Shown piece after piece: positions 14,876-24,027 of a stretch of 64,000 bases of DNA. Position 1 is the first letter of the stretch. Every line of letters starts with the position of its first letter. The notes below the pieces were generated by a model, which was not told where the DNA came from, made no database searches, and saw only the letters and a program-made list of their open reading frames with translations. Position numbers and translations under genes: made by a program. The stretch is taken from the NCBI GenBank assembly GCA_039889245.1, contig JAZGVH010000002.1:744001-808000 (forward strand). Direction: 5' to 3'. Source of the stretch: Dermatophilaceae bacterium Soc4.6 (GTDB taxonomy: Bacteria; Actinomycetota; Actinomycetes; Actinomycetales; Dermatophilaceae).

Positions 14876-16300
14876 TCAGGAATCGGTGGCGATGAAGACG
14901 TTCTTCACCTCGGAGAAGGCCTCGAGCGCGTCGGGCCCGAGCTCGCGCCCGATACCCGAGGCCTTCATCCCCCCGAAGGGCGTGGAGTAGCGCACGGCAC
15001 TGTGCGAGTTGACCGACAGGTTGCCGGCCTCGACGCCACGGGCCACCCGCAGGGCGCGACCGATGTCGCGGGTCCAGATCGACCCCGCCAGCCCGTATGC
15101 CGTGTCGTTCGCCTTCGCGACGGCGTCGGCCTCGTCGTCGAAGGGCAGGACCGCGACGACGGGTCCGAAGACTTCCTCGCGCCACACCCGGTCGCTCGTG
15201 GAGCGGGGCAGCACGACGGTCGCGGGATACCAGAAGCCCTCTCCTGCAGGCGCTTCGCCCCGGAAGGCGATGTCGACCGGCTCGTGCGCGTCCTCGACGA
15301 AGGACCGCACCCGCTCGCGCTGCCCGGCACTGATCAGGGGGCCCATCTCGGTGCTCTCGGCCCCCGGGTCGGCGACGACGACCCCCTTGACGGCCGGCTC
15401 CAGCAGCTCGAGGAACCGGTCGTAGACGCTGGCCTGCACCAGGATCCGGCTGCGGGCGCAGCAGTCCTGCCCGGCGTTGTCGAAGACGCCGTAGGGCGCC
15501 GTGGCCGCGGCCTTCTCGAGGTCGGCGTCGGCGAAGACGATGTTCGCGCTCTTGCCCCCGAGCTCGAGCGTGACCTTCTTGACCTGCTCGGCGGCCCCCC
15601 GCATGATCCCCTGGCCGACCACGGTGCTGCCCGTGAAGCAGACCTTGCGGACCGCCGGGTGCGTGACCAGCCGGTGACCCACGACCGGCCCCGCGCCCGG
15701 CAGCACGGTGAAGACACCCTCGGGGACGCCCGCCTCGAGGGCCAGCTCTCCCAGACGCATCGCGGTGAGGGGGGTGAGCTCGGCGGGCTTCAGCACCACG
15801 GTGTTGCCGGCGGCGAGGGCCGGCGCGAAGCCCCAGCCCGCGACCGGCATGGGGAAGTTCCACGGCACGATGATCCCGACCGTGCCGAGCGGCTCGTGGA
15901 AGGTGAGGTCGATCCCCCCGGCCACGGGGATCTGGCGGCCGAAGTTGCGCTCCGGGGCGGCCGAGAAGTAGGTCAGGACGTCGCGCACGTTGCCCGCCTC
16001 CCAGCGGGCGTTGCCGATGGTGTGCCCGGCGTTGGTCACCTCGAGCTGCGCCAGCTCCTCGAGGTGGGAGTCGACGAGGTCGGCGAAGCGCCGCAGCAGC
16101 CGCCCGCGGTCTGCGGGGGCGACGGCCCGCCAGGCCGGCCCGGCCGCGTCGGCGCGCGCGATCACCGCGTCGGTCTCCTCGAGACCGGCCAGGTGCACCG
16201 AGGTGACGAGGCTCTCGGTCGCGGGGTTGACGACGTCGTACGACGTGCCGCCTGCGGCGTTCGGGCCGGTGCTCCCGCCGGTGGTGGTGGTGGTGCTCAC
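14876..16300 (-). CDS. NAD(P)-dependent aldehyde dehydrogenase
   Basis: 474-aa class 1/2 aldehyde dehydrogenase. PWNFPMP and the general base Glu in LELGGKSANIVF (~257) are present; the nucleophile Cys lies in the run GQDCCARSR (~290), and EEVFGPV is near residue 383. GTG start overlaps the ligase stop (GTGA), so the two are translated together. In the cluster it should oxidise the gamma-glutamylated aldehyde to the acid. The nearest functional analogues are PuuC and the dehydrogenase of actinobacterial gamma-glutamylethanolamide clusters. About 15 N-terminal residues are Thr/Gly-rich and disordered. Confidence 0.9.
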   Translation of the reverse strand: MSTTTTTGGSTGPNAAGGTSYDVVNPATESLVTSVHLAGLEETDAVIARADAAGPAWRAVAPADRGRLLRRFADLVDSHLEELAQLEVTNAGHTIGNARWEAGNVRDVLTYFSAAPERNFGRQIPVAGGIDLTFHEPLGTVGIIVPWNFPMPVAGWGFAPALAAGNTVVLKPAELTPLTAMRLGELALEAGVPEGVFTVLPGAGPVVGHRLVTHPAVRKVCFTGSTVVGQGIMRGAAEQVKKVTLELGGKSANIVFADADLEKAAATAPYGVFDNAGQDCCARSRILVQASVYDRFLELLEPAVKGVVVADPGAESTEMGPLISAGQRERVRSFVEDAHEPVDIAFRGEAPAGEGFWYPATVVLPRSTSDRVWREEVFGPVVAVLPFDDEADAVAKANDTAYGLAGSIWTRDIGRALRVARGVEAGNLSVNSHSAVRYSTPFGGMKASGIGRELGPDALEAFSEVKNVFIATDS

Positions 16301-17661
16301 AGGCGCTCGAACCCCCTGACCCGCTCCCAGTCGGTGACGGTGGCCGAGAAGGCGGCCAGCTCGACGTCGGCGGCGTTGACGTAGTGGTCGACGACGTCGT
16401 CGCCGAAGACCTCACGGGCCAGGGCCGACCCGGCGAACCGGTCGCGGGCGGCAGCCAGGCTGCCCGGCACGTGCGGCTTGTCGCTGACGTAGGCGTTGCC
16501 GACCATCTCCGGCTCGAGTGGCAGCTGCTCCCGGATGCCGTGCAACCCGCCGGCGAGCATGCCGGCGACCGCGAGATAGGGGTTGACGTCGCCCCCGGGC
16601 AACCGGTTCTCCACCCGAAGCCCCGCCCCGTGACCCACCACGCGCAGGGCGCAGGTGCGGTTGTCGCTGCCCCAGGCCACGGCAGTCGGGGCGAACGACC
16701 CGGCCTGGAAGCGCTTGTAGGAGTTCACGTTGGGAGCGTAGAGGAGGGTGAAGTCCTGCATGGTGGCCTGGACTCCAGCGATGAAGTGCTCGAACATGGC
16801 ACTGCGCCCGCCCTCACGCTGCTCGTCGGCGAAGACCATCGAGCCGTCGACGCCCCGCAGCGACAGGTGGATGTGGCAGGAGTTGCCCTCGCGCTGGTCG
16901 TACTTCGCCATGAAGGTCAGTGACTGGCCGTGCCTGGCGGCGAGCTCCTTCGCGGCCGTCTTGTAGATCACGTGGTTGTCGCAGGTGCGCACGACCTCGT
17001 CGTACTTGAAGGCGATCTCGTGCTGGCCGAGGTTGCACTCCCCCTTGGCGCTCTCGACCGTGACACCGGCGGCGTACATCTCGTTGCGGATCTCGCGGAG
17101 CAGGGGCTCGACCTTCGTGCCACCGAGGATCGAGTAGTCGACGTTGTAGCGGTTGGCACCGGTGAGCCCGTGGTACCTCCGGTCCCAGGCCTGCTCGTAG
17201 GTGTCCTCGAAGAGGATGAACTCGAGCTCGGTGCCGGCGTGGGCGACGGTCCCGAGCGCCGCCGCTGCGTCCACCTGCGCCTTGAGCACCGAGCGCGGCG
17301 ACGGCCGCACCGGCCCGCTCCCGTCGAGCCACGACAGGTCGCACTGCACGGTGGCGGAGTAGGGCTGCCCGGGGGTGCGGCGCAGGGTCGTGAGGTCGAG
17401 GTCGAACATCATGTCGCCGTAACCCTTCTCCCAGGACGAGATCGCGTAGCCGTCGACGGTGTTCATGTCCACGTCGACCGCGAGCAGGTAGTTGCATCCC
17501 TCGGTGCCGTGCGGCAGGACGCTGTCGAGGAAGAACGCCCCGTGGATGCGCTTGCCCTGCAGACGGCCCTGCACGTCGGTGAAGGCGACGACGACCGTGT
17601 CGACCGCGCCGGACTCGATGTCGGTGCGTAGCTGACCCAGCGTCAGCAGTTGGTGCGGCAT
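16297..17661 (-). CDS. Gamma-glutamyl-amine ligase, glutamine synthetase-like (GlnA3/GlnA4/PuuA type)
   Basis: ATP-dependent ligase joining glutamate to an amine. 454 aa, shorter than housekeeping GlnA. Glutamine synthetase catalytic blocks are present (GTELEFILFED, SAKGECNLGQHE, GNSCHIHLSL, NRLPGGDVNPYLA). The adenylylation-loop Tyr of GlnA type I is not seen; the C-terminus (VTDWERVRGFERL) is the PuuA-like form. I start at the ATG preceded by AGGAG; an in-frame ATG 13 codons upstream overlaps the GntR stop. Actinobacterial relatives act on polyamines (GlnA3) or ethanolamine (GlnA4). The neighbouring SDR favours ethanolamine; this is inference. Confidence 0.87.
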   Translation of the reverse strand: MPHQLLTLGQLRTDIESGAVDTVVVAFTDVQGRLQGKRIHGAFFLDSVLPHGTEGCNYLLAVDVDMNTVDGYAISSWEKGYGDMMFDLDLTTLRRTPGQPYSATVQCDLSWLDGSGPVRPSPRSVLKAQVDAAAALGTVAHAGTELEFILFEDTYEQAWDRRYHGLTGANRYNVDYSILGGTKVEPLLREIRNEMYAAGVTVESAKGECNLGQHEIAFKYDEVVRTCDNHVIYKTAAKELAARHGQSLTFMAKYDQREGNSCHIHLSLRGVDGSMVFADEQREGGRSAMFEHFIAGVQATMQDFTLLYAPNVNSYKRFQAGSFAPTAVAWGSDNRTCALRVVGHGAGLRVENRLPGGDVNPYLAVAGMLAGGLHGIREQLPLEPEMVGNAYVSDKPHVPGSLAAARDRFAGSALAREVFGDDVVDHYVNAADVELAAFSATVTDWERVRGFERL

Positions 17662-17696
17662 GGAGGGCTCCTGGGGGTGGGGTGGGGGAAGGGGGG

Positions 17697-18458
17697 TCAT
17701 CCGAGCAGCCCGCGCAGCAGGGCGGACGTTGCGTCGCAGTGCTCCTCCATCGCCGTCCTGGCGGCCTCGGCATCGGCGGCGAGGACGGCGTCGACGACCT
17801 GCTGGTGCTGGGCGTCGGAGTGGGCGATGTTGCGGGGCAGCACAGGGATCGCCGTCAGGAGCTCGTGCAGCGCGGCCTGGGCCCGGGTGACGGCCTCGAT
17901 GAGCATCGGTGAGCCCGAGAGGGTGGCGACGGCCAGGTGCAGGCGGGAGTCGGCCAGCCGGTGGGCGGTGGGCTCGCTGGAGCGGGCCGTCTCCTGCAGC
18001 GCCTCGCAGAGCCAGCCCCGCTGGTCGGCCGACAGCGGCTGACGGGCGGCGAGGGCGGCGGCACCGGGCTCGACGACGCGACGGAACTCCAGGGCGTCGG
18101 CGAGCGCCGCTCCACGCCGCCCGACGATGCCACCGGCCGGCCGGTGGGAGGCGATGTGCGGCCCCTCGTAGACCACCACGCTGCCACCTCCCCGACCTCG
18201 TCTCGTCGTCACCAGGCCCGACTGCCGCAGCGCCGCGATGGCCTCGCGCAGGGTGACCCGGCTGACCCCGAGCCGCTCGGCCAGCTCGCGCTCCGGGGGC
18301 AGCTGTTCCCCGCGGGCGAAGACGCCCAGCCGCACCGCGGTCGCCAGCTGCTCGACCGTGGACTCGAAGGTGTTGGTCGTGACCGGCCGCAGGACGGCGT
18401 CGGAGAGCCAGTGCCCGGCCGGGCCTCCCGACCCGTCGACCGCCTGCAGGTGCGTCAT
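17697..18458 (-). CDS. GntR-family (FadR/FCD) transcriptional regulator
   Basis: 253-aa DNA-binding repressor. The winged helix spans about residues 35-95 (EQLPPERELAERLGVSRVTLREAIAALRQ, split by the turn), followed by an all-helical FCD ligand domain with R-D/H metal-site features (EFRRVVEPG, DAQHQQVVDAV). Its ATG overlaps the permease stop by 4 nt (ATGA), so regulator and permease are coupled. It probably senses the amine substrate or a product and controls this cluster. Its operator is not identified; a GTGAC-N6-GTCAC dyad upstream of the permease is one candidate. Confidence 0.88.
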   Translation of the reverse strand: MTHLQAVDGSGGPAGHWLSDAVLRPVTTNTFESTVEQLATAVRLGVFARGEQLPPERELAERLGVSRVTLREAIAALRQSGLVTTRRGRGGGSVVVYEGPHIASHRPAGGIVGRRGAALADALEFRRVVEPGAAALAARQPLSADQRGWLCEALQETARSSEPTAHRLADSRLHLAVATLSGSPMLIEAVTRAQAALHELLTAIPVLPRNIAHSDAQHQQVVDAVLAADAEAARTAMEEHCDATSALLRGLLG

Positions 18459-19993
18459 CCCAGCAGCTTCTCCGCCGGCATGGTGTCGTGGCCCGCGGGG
18501 ACCTCGCGCATGAAGTGGTGACGCCCGACGAGCACCCACATCACTGCAGCGAAGAGGAGGACGACGAGGACGGCGATCGGGGCGTAGTTGAAGGTGTCGT
18601 CACCGAACGTGCCCGGGGCGTAGGCCGGCAGCATGAAGAGGATGACGATGAAGACGACCCAGACGATGGCGACCCACCCGATGACCGTGCTCCAGCGGCC
18701 GAGGGTCCACGGTCCGTCGCGGAACTCGGGGTTGAGCCGGCGCAGGAGGATCGGCGCGGCATACGCGATGTAGAGCCCGATGACGGCGATGGACGTGACC
18801 GCGAAGAAGGCGACCGTCGTCTTGAGCGCGGGCAGCGTGAGCACGATCGAGCAGCCAACGCACAGCCAGATCGAGTTGGTGGGGGTGCCCGAGCGGGGGT
18901 TGACCTGGGCCCACAGACGCGACCCCGGGAGGGCGCCGTCGCGCGAGAACGCATACGACATGCGGGAGTTCGCGGTCACCGACGCCATACCGCAGAAGAA
19001 CTGGGCGACGGCGCAGATGAGCAGCAGGATCTTGCCCAGGGAGCTGCCAGCGGCGTCGATGAAGATCTGCGCCGGGGGGAGGCCGGTCGCCGAGCCGCGC
19101 TCGGCGGCGTAGTCCTGAATGGCCGCCGTGACGGCGATGAGCAGCACCCAGCCGGCGATGATCGAGACCCACACGGAGCGCACGATGCCCTTGGGTGCCT
19201 CGACGGCGGCCCCCTTGGTCTCCTCGGCGATGTGGGCCGACGCGTCGTAGCCGGTGAAGGTGTACTGCGCGAGCAGGAGCCCGATGAGGAAGACGTAGAC
19301 CGGGTTGGTGAAGCCCGTCTCGTTGGCGGTCGAGGTGAAGGTCCAGCTGATCGACTGGTGCTTGTCGGGCACCACGGCCAGGACCACCACGATCACCGCG
19401 ACCCCACCCAGGTGCCACCAGGCGCTGATGTTGGACAGCAGGCGCACGAGGTTGACGCCGAAGGTGTTGAGCAGACCGTGCAGGCCGATGATGATCACGA
19501 AGGCGACGAAGGTGCTCGTCAGCGAGACCTCGAGGCCGAAGACGAGGTTGAGCAGGGCCATCCACGTGATGGCCGCGCCGTAGTCGATCGCCGCCGTGAC
19601 GGCGACCTCACCGAGGAAGTTGAACCACCCGACGTACCACGCCCAGTGGCGCTTGCCGCGCACGGCGAGCCGGCCGGCCCAGAAGTAGAGCCCGCCCGCT
19701 GTGGGGTAGGACGAGCAGATCTCCGCCATCGCCAGAGCGACGCAGAGCACGAAGACGCCGACGAGTGGCCAGCCGAGCGTGATGGCCATCGGCCCGCCGG
19801 CGTCCATCCCGAGGTAGAAGGTCGTGATGCAGCCGGAGAGGACGGAGATGATGGAGAAGGAGACGGCGAAGTTGGAGAAGCCGCTCATCCCGCGGTGGAG
19901 CTCTTGCTTGTAGCCGAGGGCGGCGAGGGTGGCCTCGTCGTCGTGCTCGGGCCGGGAGGAGTCGGAGGGTGCGGTGCTGGGGGTCGCGCTCAC
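18455..19993 (-). CDS. APC amino acid/amine permease (GabP/ACT-like)
   Basis: 512-aa membrane transporter with twelve predicted helices. It shows the family's YKQELHRGMSGFSNFAVSFS entry, SSYPTAGGLYFWAGRLA and GYDASAHIAEET motifs, typical of the bacterial and fungal GABA/choline-type permease branch. It is the first gene of the leftward cluster and is translationally coupled to the GntR gene, so it most likely imports the amine that is gamma-glutamylated downstream. Choline/ethanolamine-like or GABA substrates are equally compatible with the sequence. Confidence 0.87.
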   Translation of the reverse strand: MSATPSTAPSDSSRPEHDDEATLAALGYKQELHRGMSGFSNFAVSFSIISVLSGCITTFYLGMDAGGPMAITLGWPLVGVFVLCVALAMAEICSSYPTAGGLYFWAGRLAVRGKRHWAWYVGWFNFLGEVAVTAAIDYGAAITWMALLNLVFGLEVSLTSTFVAFVIIIGLHGLLNTFGVNLVRLLSNISAWWHLGGVAVIVVVLAVVPDKHQSISWTFTSTANETGFTNPVYVFLIGLLLAQYTFTGYDASAHIAEETKGAAVEAPKGIVRSVWVSIIAGWVLLIAVTAAIQDYAAERGSATGLPPAQIFIDAAGSSLGKILLLICAVAQFFCGMASVTANSRMSYAFSRDGALPGSRLWAQVNPRSGTPTNSIWLCVGCSIVLTLPALKTTVAFFAVTSIAVIGLYIAYAAPILLRRLNPEFRDGPWTLGRWSTVIGWVAIVWVVFIVILFMLPAYAPGTFGDDTFNYAPIAVLVVLLFAAVMWVLVGRHHFMREVPAGHDTMPAEKLLG

Positions 19994-20228
19994 GATGGGA
20001 ACCTCGAGTCGTCTGGGATCGGGTCGGTCCGCCGTCCCCGGATGGCGTGGGTCACAGCGAACACCACCGAGGTCCCCACGTCAATGGTCTGGATGCAGAC
20101 CTTTGGGCGTGACCCCAATGTCACTTGTTTCTGCGGTGCGGAGACTGGTGGTGAACGGGTCACGCGGTGTAGAGGTAGAGGGTTGCGCGACCCAACCACC
20201 GGCCCGACCCCCCTGAGAGGTGACCTTC
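19994..20228. promoter_or_regulatory. Divergent promoter region with a GTGAC-N6-GTCAC dyad
   Basis: Spacer between two divergent permeases. At 20109-20124 GTGAC-CCCAAT-GTCAC is a perfect 5-bp inverted repeat in a locally AT-richer patch. It is the best operator candidate for the GntR protein of the leftward operon, though no match to a known box is claimed. Confidence 0.35.
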
Positions 20229-21896
20229 ATGACCACCGCCAGCACATCGTCCCGCCGAGCCGACCCACCCGACAGCCCACCCCTTAAGCGCCACATCGGC
20301 GCCGTCGGGCTGCTCTTCGCCAGCGTCGGCTCCATCATCGGGTCCGGATGGCTCTTCGGGGCCCTCAACGCCTCGCGTCAGGCCGGGCCTGCGGCCACCA
20401 TCTCGTGGGCCCTCGGCGGCCTGCTCATCCTCTTCATCGCCCTGTGCTACGCCGAGCTCGGCACGATGTTCCCCCTCTCCGGAGGAGTCGTCCGCTTCCC
20501 CCACATGGCCTTCGGCAACCTCGCCAGCTTCACGTCCGGCTGGATCACCTACGTCGCCGTGGGCACCACCGCGCCGATCGAGGTCGAGGCGGCCCTGCAG
20601 TACGGCACGCAGTACGCCGACTTCACCACGAAGAACACGGTCGGGGGCGAGACGGTCTACACCCTCACCGCCCTGGGCTACGCCGCGGCGGTCGTCCTCA
20701 TGGCCGTCTTCGTGATCATCAACTACTACGGGGTGAAGTGGTTCGCCCGGATCAACAACGCGCTCGTCTCGTGGAAGCTCTTCATCATCCTGCTCGTCAT
20801 CGTGGCCTTCTTCGTCACGTCGTTCCACGGCGAGAACTTCAGCTCCCACGGGTTCACCCCCGAGGGCTGGCACGGCGTCTTCACGGCGATCGCGACCAGC
20901 GGCATCGTCTTCTCCTACCTCGGGTTCCGTCAGGGCATCGAGCTCGCGGGTGAGACCGACAACCCCCGTCGCAACGTGCCGCTGGCCGTCATCGGCTCCG
21001 TGCTCCTGACCGCCGTGATCTACATCCTCCTGCAGGTGGCCTTCATCGGGTCGCTCGACCCGGCGGTGCTCACCTCGTCCGACGGCTGGGCCAAGCTGTC
21101 GTTCACCGACGACTTCGGGCCGCTCGCCGCGGTGGCCACGGCCCTCGGGCTCGGCTGGCTGGCGGTGCTGCTCTACATCGACGCGATCGTCTCCCCCGGC
21201 GACACCGGCCTGATCTACACCACAGTCACCTCACGCATCTCCTTCGCCATGGCCCGCAACGGCAACGCCCCGCAGGCCCTGGCCCGGACGACCCGTCGCG
21301 GGGCCCCGCTGATCGGCCTGCTGCTCGCCTTCGTCATCGGGCTGATCGCCTTCCTACCCTTCCCGAGCTGGCAGCAGCTGGTCGGCTTCATCACCTCGGC
21401 GACCGTGCTCTCCTTCGCCTCTGGCCCCCTCGTGCTCGTGGCCCTGCGCCGGCAGATCCCCGACACCGAGCGACCGTTCCGACTCCCCGGCGGCCACGTC
21501 ATCCCGTTCCTCGCCTTCTGGGGCTCCAACCTCATCGTCTACTGGTCCGGCTGGACGACGGTGTGGAAGCTGATGGTGGCCGTGCTCATCGGCTTCGTCC
21601 TCCTGGGCCTCTTCGCGGTGACCGGGGTGCTGCGCGGGCAGTCCCTCGACCTGCGCGCCGGTCTGTGGGTCCTGCCCTGGCTGGTGGGGCTGACCGTCAT
21701 CTCCTACCTCGGCGACTACGACGGCGGACTGGCCGTGCTCGGCTTCGGGACCGCCATCCCGATCGTCGCGGTGCTGTCGGCGGCCATCTACGTCCTCGCC
21801 TACACCCTGCGCCTGTCACCGGAGGCGGCCTCGGCGTACATCGCCGACACCGTCCACGAGGCCAGCGTGGAGGAGCAGGAGCTCTCGGGGTCCTGA
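20229..21896 (+). CDS. APC-superfamily permease
   Basis: 555-aa transporter. The helix 1 motif GLLFASVGSIIGSGWLFGAL contains the conserved GSGW; twelve or more helices follow, with GFRQGIELAGETDNPRRNVP in the helix 6 loop. A long hydrophilic C-terminal tail ends EEQELSGS. The ATG has GAGAGG 8 nt upstream; a GTG three codons earlier is in frame but badly spaced. It diverges from the amine cluster and may import the same or a related substrate. The aspartate/glutamate-type permeases of actinobacteria are the closest group I can suggest. Confidence 0.85.
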   Translation: MTTASTSSRRADPPDSPPLKRHIGAVGLLFASVGSIIGSGWLFGALNASRQAGPAATISWALGGLLILFIALCYAELGTMFPLSGGVVRFPHMAFGNLASFTSGWITYVAVGTTAPIEVEAALQYGTQYADFTTKNTVGGETVYTLTALGYAAAVVLMAVFVIINYYGVKWFARINNALVSWKLFIILLVIVAFFVTSFHGENFSSHGFTPEGWHGVFTAIATSGIVFSYLGFRQGIELAGETDNPRRNVPLAVIGSVLLTAVIYILLQVAFIGSLDPAVLTSSDGWAKLSFTDDFGPLAAVATALGLGWLAVLLYIDAIVSPGDTGLIYTTVTSRISFAMARNGNAPQALARTTRRGAPLIGLLLAFVIGLIAFLPFPSWQQLVGFITSATVLSFASGPLVLVALRRQIPDTERPFRLPGGHVIPFLAFWGSNLIVYWSGWTTVWKLMVAVLIGFVLLGLFAVTGVLRGQSLDLRAGLWVLPWLVGLTVISYLGDYDGGLAVLGFGTAIPIVAVLSAAIYVLAYTLRLSPEAASAYIADTVHEASVEEQELSGS

Positions 21897-21916
21897 GCCC
21901 CTCGACCCCCGCGGCC

Positions 21917-22768
21917 TCAGCTGTTGGCGAGGAGGTGCTCGACCACCCTCGCCACACCGTCGTCGTCGTTGCCGGCCGTCACCAGGTCGGCGGCGGCGAC
22001 GACGTCGTCGTGGCCGTTGCCGACGGCCACGCCGGTGCCGGCCCAGGCCAGCATCGGCAGGTCGTTGGGCATGTCGCCGAAGGCCCAGACCGCCGAGGCC
22101 GGTACGCCGAGCTCCCCGCACCAGGTCGCGAGCGCTGCGGCTTTGGTCACCCCCGGTGCCGTGATCTCGGCCAGTCCACCGGCGCCGGAGTAGGCGACGA
22201 CCCCGCGCTCACCGACGACCTGGGCCACCCGGGTGCGGAAGGCCTCGTCGTCGAGGTCCGGGTGCCGGGCCAGCAGCTTGCCGACCGGATCGCCCGTGAG
22301 CTCCTCGACCGGCCCGCGCAGGGCGCCGGGCGGCACCGGGTAGTCGGAGGTATAGCCCTCGTCGAGGCACAGACCCGTGCGCCGCTCGGCCCCGAAGACC
22401 GTGCCCGGCAGCTCACGGCGCAGCTCGGTCACGAGGGCCGCGACCTCCGCGACCCCGAAGCCGTGCTGCGCGACGACGGTGCGACTCGGCACGTCGTAGA
22501 CGAAGGCGCCGTTGGCGCAGAGTGCGATGCCGTGCGCCCCCACCATCGACGAGAGCTCGTCGAGCCAGCGGGGAGGTCGTGCGGTGACGAGCACCGTTGA
22601 CAGTCCTGCCTGCTCGGCCGCCGTCCACGCCGCGCGGGTGCGCTCGGACACCGACCCGTCGGTGCGTAGCAGCGTGCCGTCGAGGTCGGAGGCGACGACC
22701 CGCACGCGCCCCAGACGTCGTACGCGGTCGCGCACGACGTCGGGGCCGATCCGGTCGACCACGCTCAC
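21917..22768 (-). CDS. HAD-superfamily (Cof-type) hydrolase
   Basis: 283-aa phosphatase of the Cof/IIB class. Motif I is VASDLDGTLLRTDG near residue 27, motif II is VLVTARPP, and motifs III/IV are GVTKAAAL and FGDMPNDLPMLAWAG. These enzymes dephosphorylate sugar phosphates or nucleotides; substrate unknown. Its GTG start overlaps the ilvE stop as GTGA, so it is translated from the ilvE mRNA. The longer frame upstream of this GTG lies antisense-shifted within ilvE and is not used. Confidence 0.88.
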   Translation of the reverse strand: MSVVDRIGPDVVRDRVRRLGRVRVVASDLDGTLLRTDGSVSERTRAAWTAAEQAGLSTVLVTARPPRWLDELSSMVGAHGIALCANGAFVYDVPSRTVVAQHGFGVAEVAALVTELRRELPGTVFGAERRTGLCLDEGYTSDYPVPPGALRGPVEELTGDPVGKLLARHPDLDDEAFRTRVAQVVGERGVVAYSGAGGLAEITAPGVTKAAALATWCGELGVPASAVWAFGDMPNDLPMLAWAGTGVAVGNGHDDVVAAADLVTAGNDDDGVARVVEHLLANS

Positions 22769-23886
22769 ACGAGTCGCGTGAGCCAGCCGCGGGTGTCGTC
22801 CGTGCGGCCGTACTGGATGTCGAGCAGGCTGCTGCGGATCCGCAGGGCGGTCTCGTCGACGTGCCCGGGGCCGCGGTGGTCGACGCTGCCGCCCTCCCAC
22901 TTCAGCTCGCCCACGGGGGTGACGACGGCGGCCGTGCCGCAGGCGAAGACCTCGGCCAGCTCGCCCGAGGCGGCAGCGTCCTTCCACTCCTGGATGGGGA
23001 TGCGTCGCTCCTCGGGCCGCAGCCCGAGGTCGGCGGCCAGCTGCAGGATCGAGCTCCGGGTGACGCCCTCGAGGATGGAGCCGGTGAGGGCAGGGGTGAC
23101 GATGCGCCCGTCCTTGAAGACGAGGAAGAGGTTCATCCCCCCGAGCTCGTCGATGTAGGTCTGGGTCTCGGAGTCGAGGAAGACAGCCTGGTCGCAGCCG
23201 TGCTCGGCCCCCTCGAGCTGCCCGGCGAGGCTGGAGGCGTAGTTGCCACCGCACTTGGCGGCGCCCGTGCCACCGGCGCCCGCTCGCGCGTAGTCGGTCG
23301 AGATCCACAGCGACACCGGCTTGACGCCGCCCGCGAAGTAGGCGCCCGCCGGCGATGCGATGACGCAGTAGGTGACCTCGAGCGACGGACGCACCCCCAG
23401 GAAGCTCTCGGAGGCGAACATGAAGGGCCGCAGGTAGAGCGACTTCTCGCCCGTCTCGCCCGGCTCGGGGACCCACGCCTGGTCGGCGCTGACGAGGGCA
23501 CGCAGCGACTCGATGAAGTCGGGCGTCGGCAGCTCGGGCAGGGTGAGCCGGCGAGCGCTGCGCTGGAAGCGCGCGGCGTTGGCCTCGGGTCGGAAGGTCC
23601 AGACCGACCCGTCGGCGTGACGGTAGGCCTTGAGGCCCTCGAAGATCTCCTGCGCGTAGTGCAGGACCGCGCAGGCGGGGTCGAGCTGCAGCGGCCCGTA
23701 TGCCGTGACGGCCGGCTCCTGCCAGCCCTGGCCCTGGCGCCAGACGGCGGTGACCATGTGGTCGGTGAACGTCCTGCCGAAGCCCGGGTCAGCCAGGACG
23801 GCGTCGCGCTGCGCGTCGGGGAGCGGACGGGGGTTGGGGGTCACCTCGAAGGTGAGGGACGCCGTGGGATGCAGAGTGCTCGTCAT
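22765..23886 (-). CDS. ilvE: Branched-chain amino acid aminotransferase
   Basis: PLP enzyme (fold IV), 373 aa. It performs the last step of Val, Leu and Ile synthesis using glutamate. Signature blocks are HYAQEIFEGLKAYRH, YLRPFMFAS, the PLP lysine in GAAKCGGNYASS (~210), ELGGMNLFLV and ACGTAAVVTPVG. The ATG has GGAAGG 7 nt upstream. A -10-like TACGCT about 85 nt upstream (23976-23971) may be its promoter. It overlaps the HAD gene by 4 nt. Other branched-chain genes lie just upstream on the same strand, though no attenuator is visible here. Confidence 0.95.
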   Translation of the reverse strand: MTSTLHPTASLTFEVTPNPRPLPDAQRDAVLADPGFGRTFTDHMVTAVWRQGQGWQEPAVTAYGPLQLDPACAVLHYAQEIFEGLKAYRHADGSVWTFRPEANAARFQRSARRLTLPELPTPDFIESLRALVSADQAWVPEPGETGEKSLYLRPFMFASESFLGVRPSLEVTYCVIASPAGAYFAGGVKPVSLWISTDYARAGAGGTGAAKCGGNYASSLAGQLEGAEHGCDQAVFLDSETQTYIDELGGMNLFLVFKDGRIVTPALTGSILEGVTRSSILQLAADLGLRPEERRIPIQEWKDAAASGELAEVFACGTAAVVTPVGELKWEGGSVDHRGPGHVDETALRIRSSLLDIQYGRTDDTRGWLTRLV

Positions 23887-24027
23887 CGAAGGACCTTCCG
23901 AAACGTGTCGTCCGAGCGGGGTCGGGTCGGACCCGGCGGCCGGACGGGTGGTGCGGCTGCCGGTCAGGCGAGCGTACTGCGTCGCGAAGGGACCGGCGGA
24001 GCGCGGGGAGCGGGGAGCGGGCTGGGC

